Positions 1 through 8,663 of a DNA stretch of 64,000 bases are shown here, piece by piece (within the stretch, counting starts at the first letter, position 1; the number at the start of each line of letters is the position of its first letter). The translations under genes and the position numbers were made by a program. The notes beneath the pieces are model-generated. The model did no database searches, was not told the DNA's origin, and worked only from the letters and a program-made list of their open reading frames with translations. The stretch comes from UBA1845 sp002338715. GTDB lineage: Bacteria > Planctomycetota > Phycisphaerae > UBA1845. The stretch is taken from contig DAORAL010000018.1 of NCBI GenBank assembly GCA_035344155.1, positions 47,034 through 111,033 on the forward strand. The letters run 5' to 3'.

Positions 1-2
1 TT

Positions 3-956
3 TGTACCTTGTCACAATTCGACGAGGCGGTGCTTGATCGGTTCTATTCGATCGCGATCGCAAAGGCTCCGGAAATCGGCGAATCGGCGGCTATTTCGAT
101 GGCGGGGATTCGTCGCGTTCTCAGTGACAACGGGTTGAACCCGGCATTGACGACGTTCAAAGGCGCGACCGATTGCCAGGTCAAGCGACTTGCCCGGACG
201 TTTGAATCCGAACCGAACCAGGGTACTGCCCAAGTCGCGGACGCCTCCGGCAACAACGGAACACAACACGGTGGGCGCACGCTTCGCGAAGTCATTGAAG
301 CGGACCTTGGCAGTGACGCTGAATCGCTGGGCGGTTGGGTCGAAGTGGTCTACGGAAAATCGGTCGGCTCGATGCTGGAGATGCGCGAAGGTGAATTCGA
401 GTTCGAGATTCATCGGACGAATGACAAACAGTTGGGCCTCGTCAGCATGGATGTCATTGTCTATGCACAAGGGAAAGAGGTGCAGCGGGTTGGCGTGGTT
501 GCGGATGTGACCTTCGTCAAGCCGACCGTCGTTGCAGCCCGTCCGATCAACTTGAACGCAACCGTATCCAAGCGCGACGTCAGCATCGTCAACAAGAGTT
601 ACAAGCGATTTGAAAGCGCCGGGTTCGCCTCGGCCGATGCGGTGGTGGGCCAGCGGGCGAAGCGATTCATCCGCGTCGGTGAAATCGTCCGCGATCGAAA
701 CCTTGAGCCGGTGCCGTTGGTCAAGCGCGGTCAGATCGTGCAGGTGCATTCAAAAGCGGGCGGTGTGGTGATCGAATCGGTCGGCCGGGTGATGAAAGCC
801 GGGGCGTATGGCGACGTCATCGAACTGCAGACCGCCGACCGCGCAAAAAGAAAATTCACGGCGATGGTCACCGGTCCGGGACTGGTCTCGGTCGGACCGA
901 TCCACGCCAACGGTTTGGGTGCTGATACACACTTGGCCCTTGGAGGTGAGCAATGA
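3..956 (+). CDS. flgA: Flagellar P-ring assembly chaperone FlgA (5' partial)
   Basis: FlgA is the periplasmic chaperone that helps FlgI assemble into the P ring around the flagellar rod. About 315 residues are visible. The reading frame is open to the window edge with no signal peptide in sight, so the true start probably lies upstream and the TTG at 9 is only the first possible start here. The C-terminal 120 residues or so (after ARPINLNATVSKRDV) fit the SAF-type domain of FlgA: a small fold with the 'VGQRAKRFIRVGEIV' turn, followed by a beta-rich segment ending near TGPGLVSV. The stop overlaps the flgH start (ATGA), so the two are translationally coupled. The position before flgH and flgI supports the call. 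Confidence 0.85.
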   Translation, partial: CTLSQFDEAVLDRFYSIAIAKAPEIGESAAISMAGIRRVLSDNGLNPALTTFKGATDCQVKRLARTFESEPNQGTAQVADASGNNGTQHGGRTLREVIEADLGSDAESLGGWVEVVYGKSVGSMLEMREGEFEFEIHRTNDKQLGLVSMDVIVYAQGKEVQRVGVVADVTFVKPTVVAARPINLNATVSKRDVSIVNKSYKRFESAGFASADAVVGQRAKRFIRVGEIVRDRNLEPVPLVKRGQIVQVHSKAGGVVIESVGRVMKAGAYGDVIELQTADRAKRKFTAMVTGPGLVSVGPIHANGLGADTHLALGGEQ

Positions 957-1645
957 GATTTACCGTCACCATCACATTGAGTTTGATGATCTGCCCGGTT
1001 GCGCTGGCGCAGTCGTCATCGATTGGCCGCTTCTCCGACCTGCCTCGGCAGACCACGCCTGCGCGTGAGGAAGAACCGAAACCGGCGAACCCCGTGATCG
1101 AATCGACTTCATTGATTTCGGTTAAAGCCGCTGAACCCAAAAAGTACAAGGTGCACGACCTCATCACCATCATCGTTCGCGAACGAACGCTCTATGAAGC
1201 TGAAGGCACAGCCAACGCCAGACGCCAAGCCGATCTTCGCAGCGAACTCGATGCATTCATCAAGTTCACCGGTGGCGGTATCGGCGCGACGCCATTTCGA
1301 CGCGGCAAGCCCAACATCAATTACAAGAGCACGTTCAACCAGCGCAATGACGCCGAGTCAGAACGCGAAGACAGTCTGACCACGCGCATCACCGCAAAGA
1401 TCGTGGACGTCAAACCCAACGGCAACATCGTCCTCGAAGCAAGCGGACAAACGCATCACGACAAGGAAGTGCACACGCTGCGGTTCACCGGCATGTGTCG
1501 AAGCATTGACGTTTCGCCGGACAACACCGTGCTGAGCACGCAGATTGCTGACAAGAAAATTGACATCGTTACCAAGGGCACCATCCGCAATGCAACGCGG
1601 GCGGGCTGGGCTGGCGAACTCTACGATTGGATTAGGCCGCTCTAA
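953..1645 (+). CDS. flgH: Flagellar L-ring protein FlgH
   Basis: FlgH forms the L ring, the bushing of the flagellar rod in the outer membrane. The 230-residue product starts with a hydrophobic signal segment (MRFTVTITLSLMICPVALAQ). No clear lipobox cysteine is visible, unlike the lipoprotein FlgH of enterobacteria. The core shows typical FlgH features: 'KYKVHDLITIIVRERT', a Ser/Arg/Glu-rich middle, and 'TTRITAKIVDVKPNGNIVLEASG'. The C-terminus reads GELYDWIRPL, unlike the usual hydrophobic tail. The gene overlaps flgA by 4 bases and its stop is shared with the flgI start (TAATG). Its presence implies an outer membrane in this organism. Confidence 0.93.
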   Translation: MRFTVTITLSLMICPVALAQSSSIGRFSDLPRQTTPAREEEPKPANPVIESTSLISVKAAEPKKYKVHDLITIIVRERTLYEAEGTANARRQADLRSELDAFIKFTGGGIGATPFRRGKPNINYKSTFNQRNDAESEREDSLTTRITAKIVDVKPNGNIVLEASGQTHHDKEVHTLRFTGMCRSIDVSPDNTVLSTQIADKKIDIVTKGTIRNATRAGWAGELYDWIRPL

Positions 1646-2787
1646 TGACTCGAATGAATCTCATCAAGTTCACTTTGGTTGTTGCACTCGTCGGGACGCT
1701 GTCGGGCACAACGCGCAGCGCGCGGGCGGCTGGCGTCAACGCACGGGTCGGCGATGTGACCAAGCTTAAAGGTCAGCGCACCAACAAGCTCATCGGTATG
1801 GGGCTGGTGACGGGACTCTCCGGAACGGGCGATGGTGACGAGTACCTTCCGAGCATGCGACCGCTGGCTGCGGCGTTGAAGCGCTTCGCCAACCCGGTGT
1901 CGTCGATCGAGGAACTCGGCGGCAGCAACAATTGCGCCATCGTGATGCTGGAAGCGGTGCTTCCTGAGTTTGGCGTTCGCGAAGGCGACACCGTTGACGT
2001 GCAGGTCACGGCGTTTGGGGCGGCAAAGAGTTTGAAAGGTGGACGCCTGCTGATCACACCGCTGCTCTATCACGACTTCAACGTGCAGAAAGTTTTTGCA
2101 AGGGCGTCCGGGGCGATCAAGGTCTTGAGCGAAAGCGACCTGGTGACCGGCATCATTCGAAACGGTGCGACCGTCGAGGAAGATGTGCTCGTTCGATTCC
2201 TGGCGACGGGCCGCGAACTGCCATACGGCGCCGATTGGATCGACCCCAACGAACATTACATTACGTTGGTGCTCGACGATGCCCATGCGAGTTGGGCGAT
2301 GGTGCACGAGATTGCGACGTCGATCAATACCGAACTCGCCATGGCCGCCGATGTCGAACAGGTCGCGCTGGCAGTGGATCCCAAGAACGTGATTGTCCAC
2401 GTGCCCAAGACGCAGTCGGTCGCGTCGTGGATTCAGGAGGTAGAGAACGCGGTCCTTCTGGTTCCGGATGCTGAAGCCCGCGTCATCGTCGATCGCCTTA
2501 GCGGCACGATCGTGGTTTCGGGCAACGCGAAGATGTCGCCTGTGATTGTGTCGCAACGCGGTTTGACCGTCACGATTGCACCGCGTCAGAACGGCGACGC
2601 GGTCGCGAGCACCGGCGGACCGAATGCGTTTGTGGCGATCGATCCGAATGGGGCCGGTGACGTAAACGTCGGCGACCTACTTGAGGCATTGAAGCCGCTG
2701 AACGTTCCCATCGAAGATCGAATCGAAATCCTGACCAAGGTGCACGAGTTGGGCAAGCTGCACGCAAAGTTGATTTTTGAGAACTAG
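1645..2787 (+). CDS. flgI: Flagellar P-ring protein FlgI
   Basis: FlgI builds the P ring in the peptidoglycan layer. The 380-residue length matches the family. The signal peptide is followed by 'ARVGDVTKLKGQRTNKLIGMGLVTGLSGTGD', the diagnostic FlgI N-terminus. The C-terminus ends in the family pattern 'ALKPLNVPIEDRIEILTKVHELGKLHAKLIF'. The mid-region 'VDRLSGTIVVSGNAKMSPVIVSQRGLTVTI' is also typical. It begins with the A of the flgH stop codon (TAATG) and is followed 2 bases later by flgJ, so these genes are almost certainly co-transcribed. Confidence 0.95.
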   Translation: MTRMNLIKFTLVVALVGTLSGTTRSARAAGVNARVGDVTKLKGQRTNKLIGMGLVTGLSGTGDGDEYLPSMRPLAAALKRFANPVSSIEELGGSNNCAIVMLEAVLPEFGVREGDTVDVQVTAFGAAKSLKGGRLLITPLLYHDFNVQKVFARASGAIKVLSESDLVTGIIRNGATVEEDVLVRFLATGRELPYGADWIDPNEHYITLVLDDAHASWAMVHEIATSINTELAMAADVEQVALAVDPKNVIVHVPKTQSVASWIQEVENAVLLVPDAEARVIVDRLSGTIVVSGNAKMSPVIVSQRGLTVTIAPRQNGDAVASTGGPNAFVAIDPNGAGDVNVGDLLEALKPLNVPIEDRIEILTKVHELGKLHAKLIFEN

Positions 2788-2789
2788 TT

Positions 2790-3176
2790 ATGCAAACGGT
2801 TACGCCGCCAACTTCAACCAATACGGACGTCGCCAAGTCGGCTGCCACTTCGCAGCTCAAGCAGGCCGCGGACGAGATCGTGGGCTCGGTCTTCTACGGA
2901 ACGATGCTGCGCCAGATTCGTTCGTCGGAGTTCAAGGGCAAGTACGGTCATGGCGGTCGTGGCGAGGAAGTATTTCAGGCTCAGCTTGACCAGGTTTTCG
3001 CGAAGGAAATGGGACGCAGCAAGAACTGGAATATCTCGGAAGCGATTGTGGACCGCTATCAGCGCAACGCCATTCATGCTGAGAAGGTGCGCACGCGACA
3101 GCAGGCGGCGATCGCCCAGGCACAACGAGATCTTGACCAGTTGGCACAACCGAAAGCGGAGAAACCATCGTGGTAA
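2790..3176 (+). CDS. flgJ: Rod-binding protein FlgJ, rod-cap domain only
   Basis: This 128-residue protein matches the N-terminal rod-binding part of FlgJ, which caps and guides rod assembly in the periplasm. The pattern 'SVFYGTMLRQIRSSEF' followed by a Gly-rich loop (KYGHGGRGEEVFQAQLDQVFAKEM) and a terminal helical region is typical. The C-terminal muramidase domain found in enterobacterial FlgJ is absent, as in many non-proteobacterial flagellar systems, so another enzyme must open the wall. The stop (TAA at 3174) overlaps the ATG at 3176 that probably starts the next gene. Confidence 0.85.
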   Translation: MQTVTPPTSTNTDVAKSAATSQLKQAADEIVGSVFYGTMLRQIRSSEFKGKYGHGGRGEEVFQAQLDQVFAKEMGRSKNWNISEAIVDRYQRNAIHAEKVRTRQQAAIAQAQRDLDQLAQPKAEKPSW

Positions 3177-3694
3177 TGCAGGGACCAGACAATTCGCGAA
3201 TCACGACGCTGGTTCGATTGCTGGACGAGATCGCCGAACTGCACGTTCGCTTGCTCGCAGCCATCGATGCGAAGATCGCCGCGATGAAGACGGCCGACAC
3301 CGACCAGATTCGTGAGGCGATGCTTGGCGAAAAAGCCATCGTCGAGCAGATCAACGAGCGGGAAGGGCTTCGCAAGCAGTTGACCGTCAATCTCGGTCGG
3401 TCATATGGCGTCAGCCCGCAGCGGGCCCGTGCGATGACAGCGATGCAGCTTGCCGAACGGTTCGCCGGGACGGAAGCGCCGAAGATCGAAGCCGCAGTCA
3501 AGCGGATGCGCGAATTGACGAGTCAGATTGCCCGTCGCAACCACGTCGCCCAGTTGGTGTCGCAGAATATTTTGCGACACATGCGCGTGGTGTTTGCTTC
3601 GATGACGGCTCCGACGACGGGCGGCGCGGCGTACTCATCCGATGGTCAGGCGAGTGTGTCGGCGAACGAACGAATTTTTGATTTGGTGGGATAG
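3176..3694 (+). CDS. flgN: FlgN-type flagellar export chaperone
   Basis: FlgN-family proteins are cytoplasmic chaperones for the hook-filament junction proteins FlgK and FlgL. The product is an all-helical protein of about 172 residues, rich in Glu, Arg and Ala, with the central pattern 'AMLGEKAIVEQINEREGLRKQL' (helical hairpin) and no signal peptide. Sequence conservation in this family is low, so the call rests on length, helical character and position directly before flgK. I place the start at the ATG overlapping the flgJ stop (TAATG). A GTG two codons upstream (3170) is an alternative. Confidence 0.75.
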   Translation: MQGPDNSRITTLVRLLDEIAELHVRLLAAIDAKIAAMKTADTDQIREAMLGEKAIVEQINEREGLRKQLTVNLGRSYGVSPQRARAMTAMQLAERFAGTEAPKIEAAVKRMRELTSQIARRNHVAQLVSQNILRHMRVVFASMTAPTTGGAAYSSDGQASVSANERIFDLVG

Positions 3695-3699
3695 GTCAT

Positions 3700-5430
3700 A
3701 TGGGACTTGTAACTTCAGGACTAACAGCCGGTCGTAACGCATTGCTTTCATATCAGGGAGCGTTGCAGGTCGTCGGTAACAACGTCGCCAATGCGGGCAA
3801 CGTCGATTACACGCGGCAGTCGGCGGAATTGTCGGCGGTCAACGGCACGTCGATCGGTCCGGGGCTGCGTCCCGGTGCCGGCGTGGCGATCACCGGACTG
3901 AAGCGACACGTGGATGAGGCGTTGGACAATCGACTGCGTGCATCGGTCGGAGATTTGCAGTCGGCGATCGCCCAACGACAGGGGATCGGCCAGATCGAAG
4001 TGTATTTTAACGACCTGACCGGTTCGGGCATCAGCTCGCAGATCACCGATTTCTTCAACAGCCTAAGCGACGTGCAGAATGCACCGGATGATCTGGCGAT
4101 TCGGGCCGTTGCGATTTCAAACGGTGACGCACTGACTCGAACGCTGCGGGCAACCCGGACTGACATCATCGAAACGTCGCTCGACTTCAACAACGAAATC
4201 CGTCGGGTCGTGAAAGACGCCGATCGCGTGGCCGCCGAAATTGCTGAACTCAATACGCAGATCGTGTCTGTCGAAGCCGGCGGAACCGGGCAGGCCAACG
4301 CCCTTCGCGATCGTCGCGATGCCTTGATCCGCGATCTCAGCGAAGTCTTCGACGTGCAGGTTCGCGAGCAACCAAGCGGAGCCGTCAGCGTTTACGTCGG
4401 TAACGAACCATTGATCCAACACGGTGCATCGCGCGGGCTCACCACCGAGGACGAACTCGATGGAAGTTTCGAGCGGACCACTGTGCGGTTCGCCGACACC
4501 AACGCAACGGTTAATGTCGCCGGCGGTGTGATTGAAGGAATCATCCGGGCGCGTGACGACCAAGCCATCGCCCAAGTAGCAAAGCTAGATCAGTTGGCCG
4601 CCGGCATCATCGCAGAAGTCAACGCCATTCATGCCGACGGCCAGGGGCTGCGTCCATTCACGTCGGTCGTTGCCAGCAACGTGGTCGATGACGTCACCGC
4701 GCCGCTGAACAGTCTCGAAGCCGGTCTTCAAAATCTCCCGCAGAACGGAAGCTTCTACATTTCCGTGACGGATAAAGCCACCGGATCACCGGTTTCGTAT
4801 CGCATCGAAGTTGATTTGGACGGCCAGGGCGTGGACACGACGCTTGAGGATATCGTGACCGCGATCAACACGGATGTGGCCGGTGTGAACGCTTCGATTA
4901 CGCCCGACCACCGTTTGAGTCTCAATGCCGACGCGGGTTTTGCATTCACTTTTGGCAATGACGGCGATTCCTTCCGCGAAGATTCGTCCAAACTGCTCGC
5001 GGCGCTGGGCATCAACACGTTCTTTCAAGGTTCCGGCGCCGATGACATCGCCGTTCGTGAAGAACTCAAAAACGATTCGGGTTTTCTCGCGGCTGCCACG
5101 GTCAACCACGTCGGTGACGGAAACAATGCCGGGCGTATGTCGGCGCTGACCAACCAGGCGAGCGATGTGCTCAACGGTGCGACGATCTTTGAATATTACA
5201 ACGGTATCGCCAACCGCATTGCAGCCGACGGTGCATCGGTTCAGAACACGTTGGAGGCGGCAGAGGTGATCACATCATCACTGGAAGAACAGCGTCAAAG
5301 CGTGAGCGGTGTGAGCCTTGACGAGGAAGCGATTGGATTGCTCAAGTACGAAAGGGCGTTTCAAGGGGCGGCGCGATATGTCGGCGCGGTTGACTCGCTG
5401 CTCCAGGAACTGCTTGGGTTGGTGAGGTAG
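3700..5430 (+). CDS. flgK: Flagellar hook-filament junction protein FlgK (HAP1)
   Basis: FlgK is the first of two junction proteins joining hook to filament and is exported by the flagellar type III system. The 576-residue product has the conserved N-terminal D0/D1 helices ('LTAGRNALLSYQGALQVVGNNVANAGNVDYTRQ' region, with the NNVANAG box) and the matching C-terminal helix ('EEAIGLLKYERAFQGAARYV'). The middle 'ISSQITDFFNSLSDVQNAPDDLAIR' is a typical FlgK segment. It has no signal peptide, as expected. It begins 5 bases after the flgN-like gene and is followed by an 84-base gap before flgL. Confidence 0.95.
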   Translation: MGLVTSGLTAGRNALLSYQGALQVVGNNVANAGNVDYTRQSAELSAVNGTSIGPGLRPGAGVAITGLKRHVDEALDNRLRASVGDLQSAIAQRQGIGQIEVYFNDLTGSGISSQITDFFNSLSDVQNAPDDLAIRAVAISNGDALTRTLRATRTDIIETSLDFNNEIRRVVKDADRVAAEIAELNTQIVSVEAGGTGQANALRDRRDALIRDLSEVFDVQVREQPSGAVSVYVGNEPLIQHGASRGLTTEDELDGSFERTTVRFADTNATVNVAGGVIEGIIRARDDQAIAQVAKLDQLAAGIIAEVNAIHADGQGLRPFTSVVASNVVDDVTAPLNSLEAGLQNLPQNGSFYISVTDKATGSPVSYRIEVDLDGQGVDTTLEDIVTAINTDVAGVNASITPDHRLSLNADAGFAFTFGNDGDSFREDSSKLLAALGINTFFQGSGADDIAVREELKNDSGFLAAATVNHVGDGNNAGRMSALTNQASDVLNGATIFEYYNGIANRIAADGASVQNTLEAAEVITSSLEEQRQSVSGVSLDEEAIGLLKYERAFQGAARYVGAVDSLLQELLGLVR

Positions 5431-5434
5431 CTAA

Positions 5435-5448
5435 ACACACACACACAC
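5435..5448 (+). repeat. (AC)7 dinucleotide tract upstream of flgL
   Basis: Seven AC units lie directly after the flgK stop in the 84-base spacer before flgL. A TAAA sits just before them (5432-5435) and GTCGA about 16 bases after it, loosely like a flagellar sigma-28 promoter, but the match is too weak to call. Tracts of this kind can slip during replication, so length variation between strains could alter flgL expression. Confidence 0.6.
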
Positions 5449-5514
5449 TTGGTCGAAGTGGTTTGATGGCAGTTTGACGTTCGGGCGACACGAAACCGTC
5501 GCGAGGATAAAGAG

Positions 5515-7455
5515 ATGGCAATCAACTCAGTCAATCTAAGTCGCGTAACGACGACGCAGAAGACGGAAGCGTTGTTGTCGTCATTGCGCCGCAACACGGC
5601 CGAGCTCTTTACCGGTCAAGGGCGTCTCGCATCCGGGCAACGGTTCCAGACGCCAAGCGAAGATCCGGGAAGTGCCGCCCGCGTGCTGAACATGTCCGAA
5701 ATCCTCGGTGAGCAGTCGCAGTTCATCACCAATATTCGTCACGCGGCAGACACCCTGGACGCCACGGACGTTTCGATGGGTGAAGTCAGCGCCCTGATCA
5801 TCGATGCACAGGCGATCGCGAGTCAGAATATCGGGACGTTGTCGAGCCCTGCGGAACGCGAGGCGGCGGCTGAACTGATTGCATCAATTCGCGACCAACT
5901 GGTTGCCGTCGGCAACCGCACATTTGAAGGGCGATACCTCTTCGCGGGCAGGGACACCGATCGCCAGCCGTTCATCGAGACGATCGACGGCGTGCGATAC
6001 GTTGGCGACACCGGAGATGTTTATGCACGGACCGATGTCGATGAACTGACGCCGATCAACCTGCCGGGCAACGTTCTGTTCGGCGCGATTTCGAGTCAGG
6101 TGCGGGGCACGGTCGATCTCAATCCGATCATCTCCGACGGCACGAGATTGGAAGACCTCAGCGGCGCTCGTGAACTAGGCATTCGCAAGGGCTCGTTTCA
6201 GATCGTCGAAGATGGAGCGGCTGGCGTGGTGACGGTTGACATTACGTCGGCGGACACGGCTGGCGATGTTGTTCAGTTGATCAACGATGCTGCGACGGCG
6301 GCTGGTGCAGGCTTTACGGCGACGCTGACGAACAACGGGATCACGGTCACGCCGGGCGCGACTCCGATTTCGATTCGCGACATCAGCACGGGAACGACGG
6401 CTGGCGATCTTGGCATTACAACCGCGGCACCGACAGCCGCAGCAATTGTCGGAACGGATCTTGGTGTGTCGCTGTCGCGGACGACGCCGCTCACCGCATT
6501 GCTTGATGGCGCCGGTTTGGATGTGACGGCTGGCATCACTATGACGAATGGCGCGAGCTCGGCGACGATCGACTTGTCCACGGCCACGTCAATCCAGGAC
6601 GTGCTCAACGCGATCAACAACTCCGGACTGTCGGTTAAAGCAAGTATCAATGAGGCGGGCACGGGGATCGACGTGGTGAACCTGCTCTCGGGTACGGAAC
6701 TGTCGATCGGCGAAAACGGTGGAGCCGTCGCGAGCGGTCTTGGTATTCGCTCCCTGGATTTGGACACGCCGCTGGCAAGTTTGAACAACGGGCGCGGTGT
6801 GCGAATCGAAGAGGGCAAGACCGACCTGCTCATCACCGCAAAAAATGGCAACTCGTTCGAAGTCAATCTCGATGGTTTAACCACGGTTGGCGAAGTGATC
6901 GATGCAATCAACCTCGCCGCCACCGGTGCAGGCGTCGGAATGACCGCGAGCCTCGCGGCGGTGGGTAGCGGCATCACGCTGACGGACTCATCGGGTGGTA
7001 CAGGGTTCATGTCGGCTGGGCGAGCGAACCTGTCGTTCGCCGTGGATGATCTCGGTTTGACCGGAACGGTTGATGATCCGGAGACGCAGATTGTCGGTAC
7101 GGATGTGGCATCGGCGCGGGCGACCGGTGTGTTGACGGCGCTGTTTGATCTGGAGCGTGCTTTGATCGCGGACGATTCGCAGGCCCTGACAATCGCCGCA
7201 GAAGACATCGATCGTCACCTCGTCGATTTCAATAAATCGCGCGGCATCATTGGCGCACGCGGCAAGTCAATGCGTGACCGTCAGACGCAAACGGAAAACG
7301 CGGTCTTCGCGACCGAGCAGTTGATGAGCGAAGTTCGCGATCTGGATTACACAGAAGCTGTGACCCGATTTCAGCAGGCCCAGACGGCGCTTCAAGCCAG
7401 TTTGCTGACCGGTTCGCAGGTCTTGAATACGTCCCTGCTCGACTTCTTGCGATAG
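5515..7455 (+). CDS. flgL: Flagellar hook-associated protein FlgL (HAP3), enlarged
   Basis: FlgL is the second junction protein between hook and filament. The 646-residue product has flagellin-like ends: N-terminal 'LLSSLRRNTAELFTGQGRLASGQRFQTPSEDPGSA' region and C-terminal 'VRDLDYTEAVTRFQQAQTALQASLLTGSQVL'. It is about twice the length of E. coli FlgL (317 residues). The extra 350 residues or so (about 220-570) contain several hook-IN-type units such as 'TATSIQDVLNAINNSGLSVKASINEAGTGI' and 'LTTVGEVIDAINLAATGAGV', probably forming surface domains of the junction. The ATG follows a GAGG ribosome binding site. No muramidase or signal peptide is present. Confidence 0.93.
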   Translation: MAINSVNLSRVTTTQKTEALLSSLRRNTAELFTGQGRLASGQRFQTPSEDPGSAARVLNMSEILGEQSQFITNIRHAADTLDATDVSMGEVSALIIDAQAIASQNIGTLSSPAEREAAAELIASIRDQLVAVGNRTFEGRYLFAGRDTDRQPFIETIDGVRYVGDTGDVYARTDVDELTPINLPGNVLFGAISSQVRGTVDLNPIISDGTRLEDLSGARELGIRKGSFQIVEDGAAGVVTVDITSADTAGDVVQLINDAATAAGAGFTATLTNNGITVTPGATPISIRDISTGTTAGDLGITTAAPTAAAIVGTDLGVSLSRTTPLTALLDGAGLDVTAGITMTNGASSATIDLSTATSIQDVLNAINNSGLSVKASINEAGTGIDVVNLLSGTELSIGENGGAVASGLGIRSLDLDTPLASLNNGRGVRIEEGKTDLLITAKNGNSFEVNLDGLTTVGEVIDAINLAATGAGVGMTASLAAVGSGITLTDSSGGTGFMSAGRANLSFAVDDLGLTGTVDDPETQIVGTDVASARATGVLTALFDLERALIADDSQALTIAAEDIDRHLVDFNKSRGIIGARGKSMRDRQTQTENAVFATEQLMSEVRDLDYTEAVTRFQQAQTALQASLLTGSQVLNTSLLDFLR

Positions 7456-7500
7456 GAGCGAGGCGGGTCGAACGGTCACCAAGTGGGGGCCGTTGGTGGT

Positions 7501-7521
7501 GCGGTGATTTGATTTCACCGC
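7501..7521 (+). promoter_or_regulatory. Perfect 7-bp inverted repeat between flgL and fliW
   Basis: GCGGTGA (7501-7507) and TCACCGC (7515-7521) form perfect arms around a 7-base loop, in the 227-base gap between flgL and fliW. There is no following T run, so it is not a typical intrinsic terminator. It could be an operator for a dimeric regulator or an RNA hairpin stabilising the flgL 3' end. Confidence 0.35.
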
Positions 7522-7682
7522 GAAGTGCAAAAGTTGAAACGTCATCAGCGTCTCGCAGTCGGTGCTGATCGGCGCATGGTTGTCCTGCGAGGAGATGCAG
7601 GAGCACGCGAAGACAACGCGTGAGAGCTTTCCGTCGTTCGGAAGCGCGCGGCCAAAATGGATCGACTGCAGGGAGAGGCGCG

Positions 7683-8135
7683 ATGACCATACAAACGTCG
7701 CGATTCGGACCGCTAGAGGTAAACGAAGAGAGGTTCATCACGTTTGAACAGGGTATTCTGGGTTTTCCGAACCAGAAACAATATGCCTTGATTCAAACCG
7801 GTGACAACAGTGGGTTCTATTGGCTCCAGGCTGTTGACCGCGCAGAGTTGGCGTTCGTGGTGTGTGACCCACGCCTGTTCGTCCAGGATTACCGCGCTCC
7901 GGTCAAGTCGGAAGAGTTGACGAATCTCGGTGTGACGGATCCGGATCAAGCCCAGGTTTTCATCATCGTCAACAAGATTGACAAGGTGTTGACTGGCAAC
8001 CTTCAGGGACCGTTGGTCATCAACGTGAAAACGCACGCGGCACGGCAGTTGGTGTTGAGCGATCGCAAGTACTCGACGCGACACCCGCTCATGCGATTGC
8101 CTGAACCGCAGCCCGCAATGAGCAAGACGGGCTAA
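7683..8135 (+). CDS. fliW: Flagellar assembly factor FliW
   Basis: FliW binds flagellin and, when free, binds CsrA and blocks it, so it couples flagellin synthesis to secretion. The 150-residue product fits the family: 'TSRFGPLEVNEERFITFEQGILGFPNQKQYAL', then 'DPRLFVQDYR', and the C-terminal 'LTGNLQGPLVINVKTHAARQLVLSD' stretch that is highly conserved. I chose the ATG at 7683 because it follows a GGAGAGG ribosome binding site and gives the expected N-terminus. The longer open frame from 7620 lacks support. csrA and flagellin follow directly. Confidence 0.95.
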   Translation: MTIQTSRFGPLEVNEERFITFEQGILGFPNQKQYALIQTGDNSGFYWLQAVDRAELAFVVCDPRLFVQDYRAPVKSEELTNLGVTDPDQAQVFIIVNKIDKVLTGNLQGPLVINVKTHAARQLVLSDRKYSTRHPLMRLPEPQPAMSKTG

Positions 8136-8331
8136 TACTTTTCATTCGCGCCGATTCAAGCAGTCTTTTGCTTGTACGTAGTGAAAATCGGTGCGTGGTC
8201 TCGGTGGTAAGACGACCGCTCTGTGTGCTTACGAGCGATTTGGGTTGCGAAGTTTCGCCGACTAAGCGAATCCAGATGGTCTTGCCAACAATAAAGCGCA
8301 GATATAGGCCGACCCGAGGAAGGAGCCACGG

Positions 8332-8571
8332 ATGTTGGTGCTATCTAGGACGCGCGATGAAACGATCATGGTCGGAGACGACATTGAAATAACCGTCGTT
8401 GACGTTCGAGGAGACAAGGTACGGTTGGGCATCAAAGCGCCAACCACCATCCCCGTTCATCGCAAGGAAGTCTATGAAGCAATCAAGACGGAAAATACAA
8501 ACGCCGCGACACTCAGTGTCGATCAAATGGCACAGGTGATTCAGCGGCATGAACATACACACGTGCGTTAG
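8332..8571 (+). CDS. csrA: Translational regulator CsrA
   Basis: CsrA is a small dimeric RNA-binding protein that blocks or stabilises mRNAs by binding GGA motifs in hairpin loops. The 79-residue product begins with the classic MLVLSRTRDETIMVGDDI and contains 'VRGDKVRLGIKAPTTIPVHRKEVY', including the conserved Arg of the RNA-binding surface. A GGAAGGAG ribosome binding site precedes the ATG. The start codon itself lies within CACGGATGT, close to the CsrA consensus, hinting at autoregulation. The setting between fliW and flagellin points to a flagellin-control role, as shown for CsrA in Bacillus subtilis. Confidence 0.97.
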   Translation: MLVLSRTRDETIMVGDDIEITVVDVRGDKVRLGIKAPTTIPVHRKEVYEAIKTENTNAATLSVDQMAQVIQRHEHTHVR

Positions 8572-8612
8572 TTGGCACACGCCCATTACCTAGGGCAGAA
8601 AGTCAGGGTGCT

Positions 8613-8660
8613 GGCCCGACAAGGATGAGAGGGTCAGCGTAATGCAATCAAGGAGGATTG
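8613..8660 (+). promoter_or_regulatory. Two candidate CsrA-binding hairpins in the flagellin leader
   Basis: Site 1: GACAAGGATG (8618-8627) agrees over nine contiguous bases with the CsrA SELEX consensus RUACARGGAUGU. It sits in a loop closed by GGCCC (8613-8617) and GGGTC (8631-8635), with one G-U pair. Site 2: CAATC (8645-8649) pairs with GATTG (8656-8660) and presents AAGGAG, which is also the flagellin ribosome binding site, in a six-base loop. This is the geometry used by CsrA to repress translation. Seen by eye; not folded computationally. Confidence 0.6.
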
Positions 8661-8663
8661 CTC

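Noticed and set aside
12..749. 245-codon minus-strand frame opposite flgA
   Set aside because: It is a shadow of the flgA reading frame with no start signal.
8291..8315. Sigma-28-like promoter before csrA (TAAA ... GCCGA)
   Set aside because: The gap between TAAA and GCCGA is 12 bases instead of about 15, and the rest of the -10 does not match.
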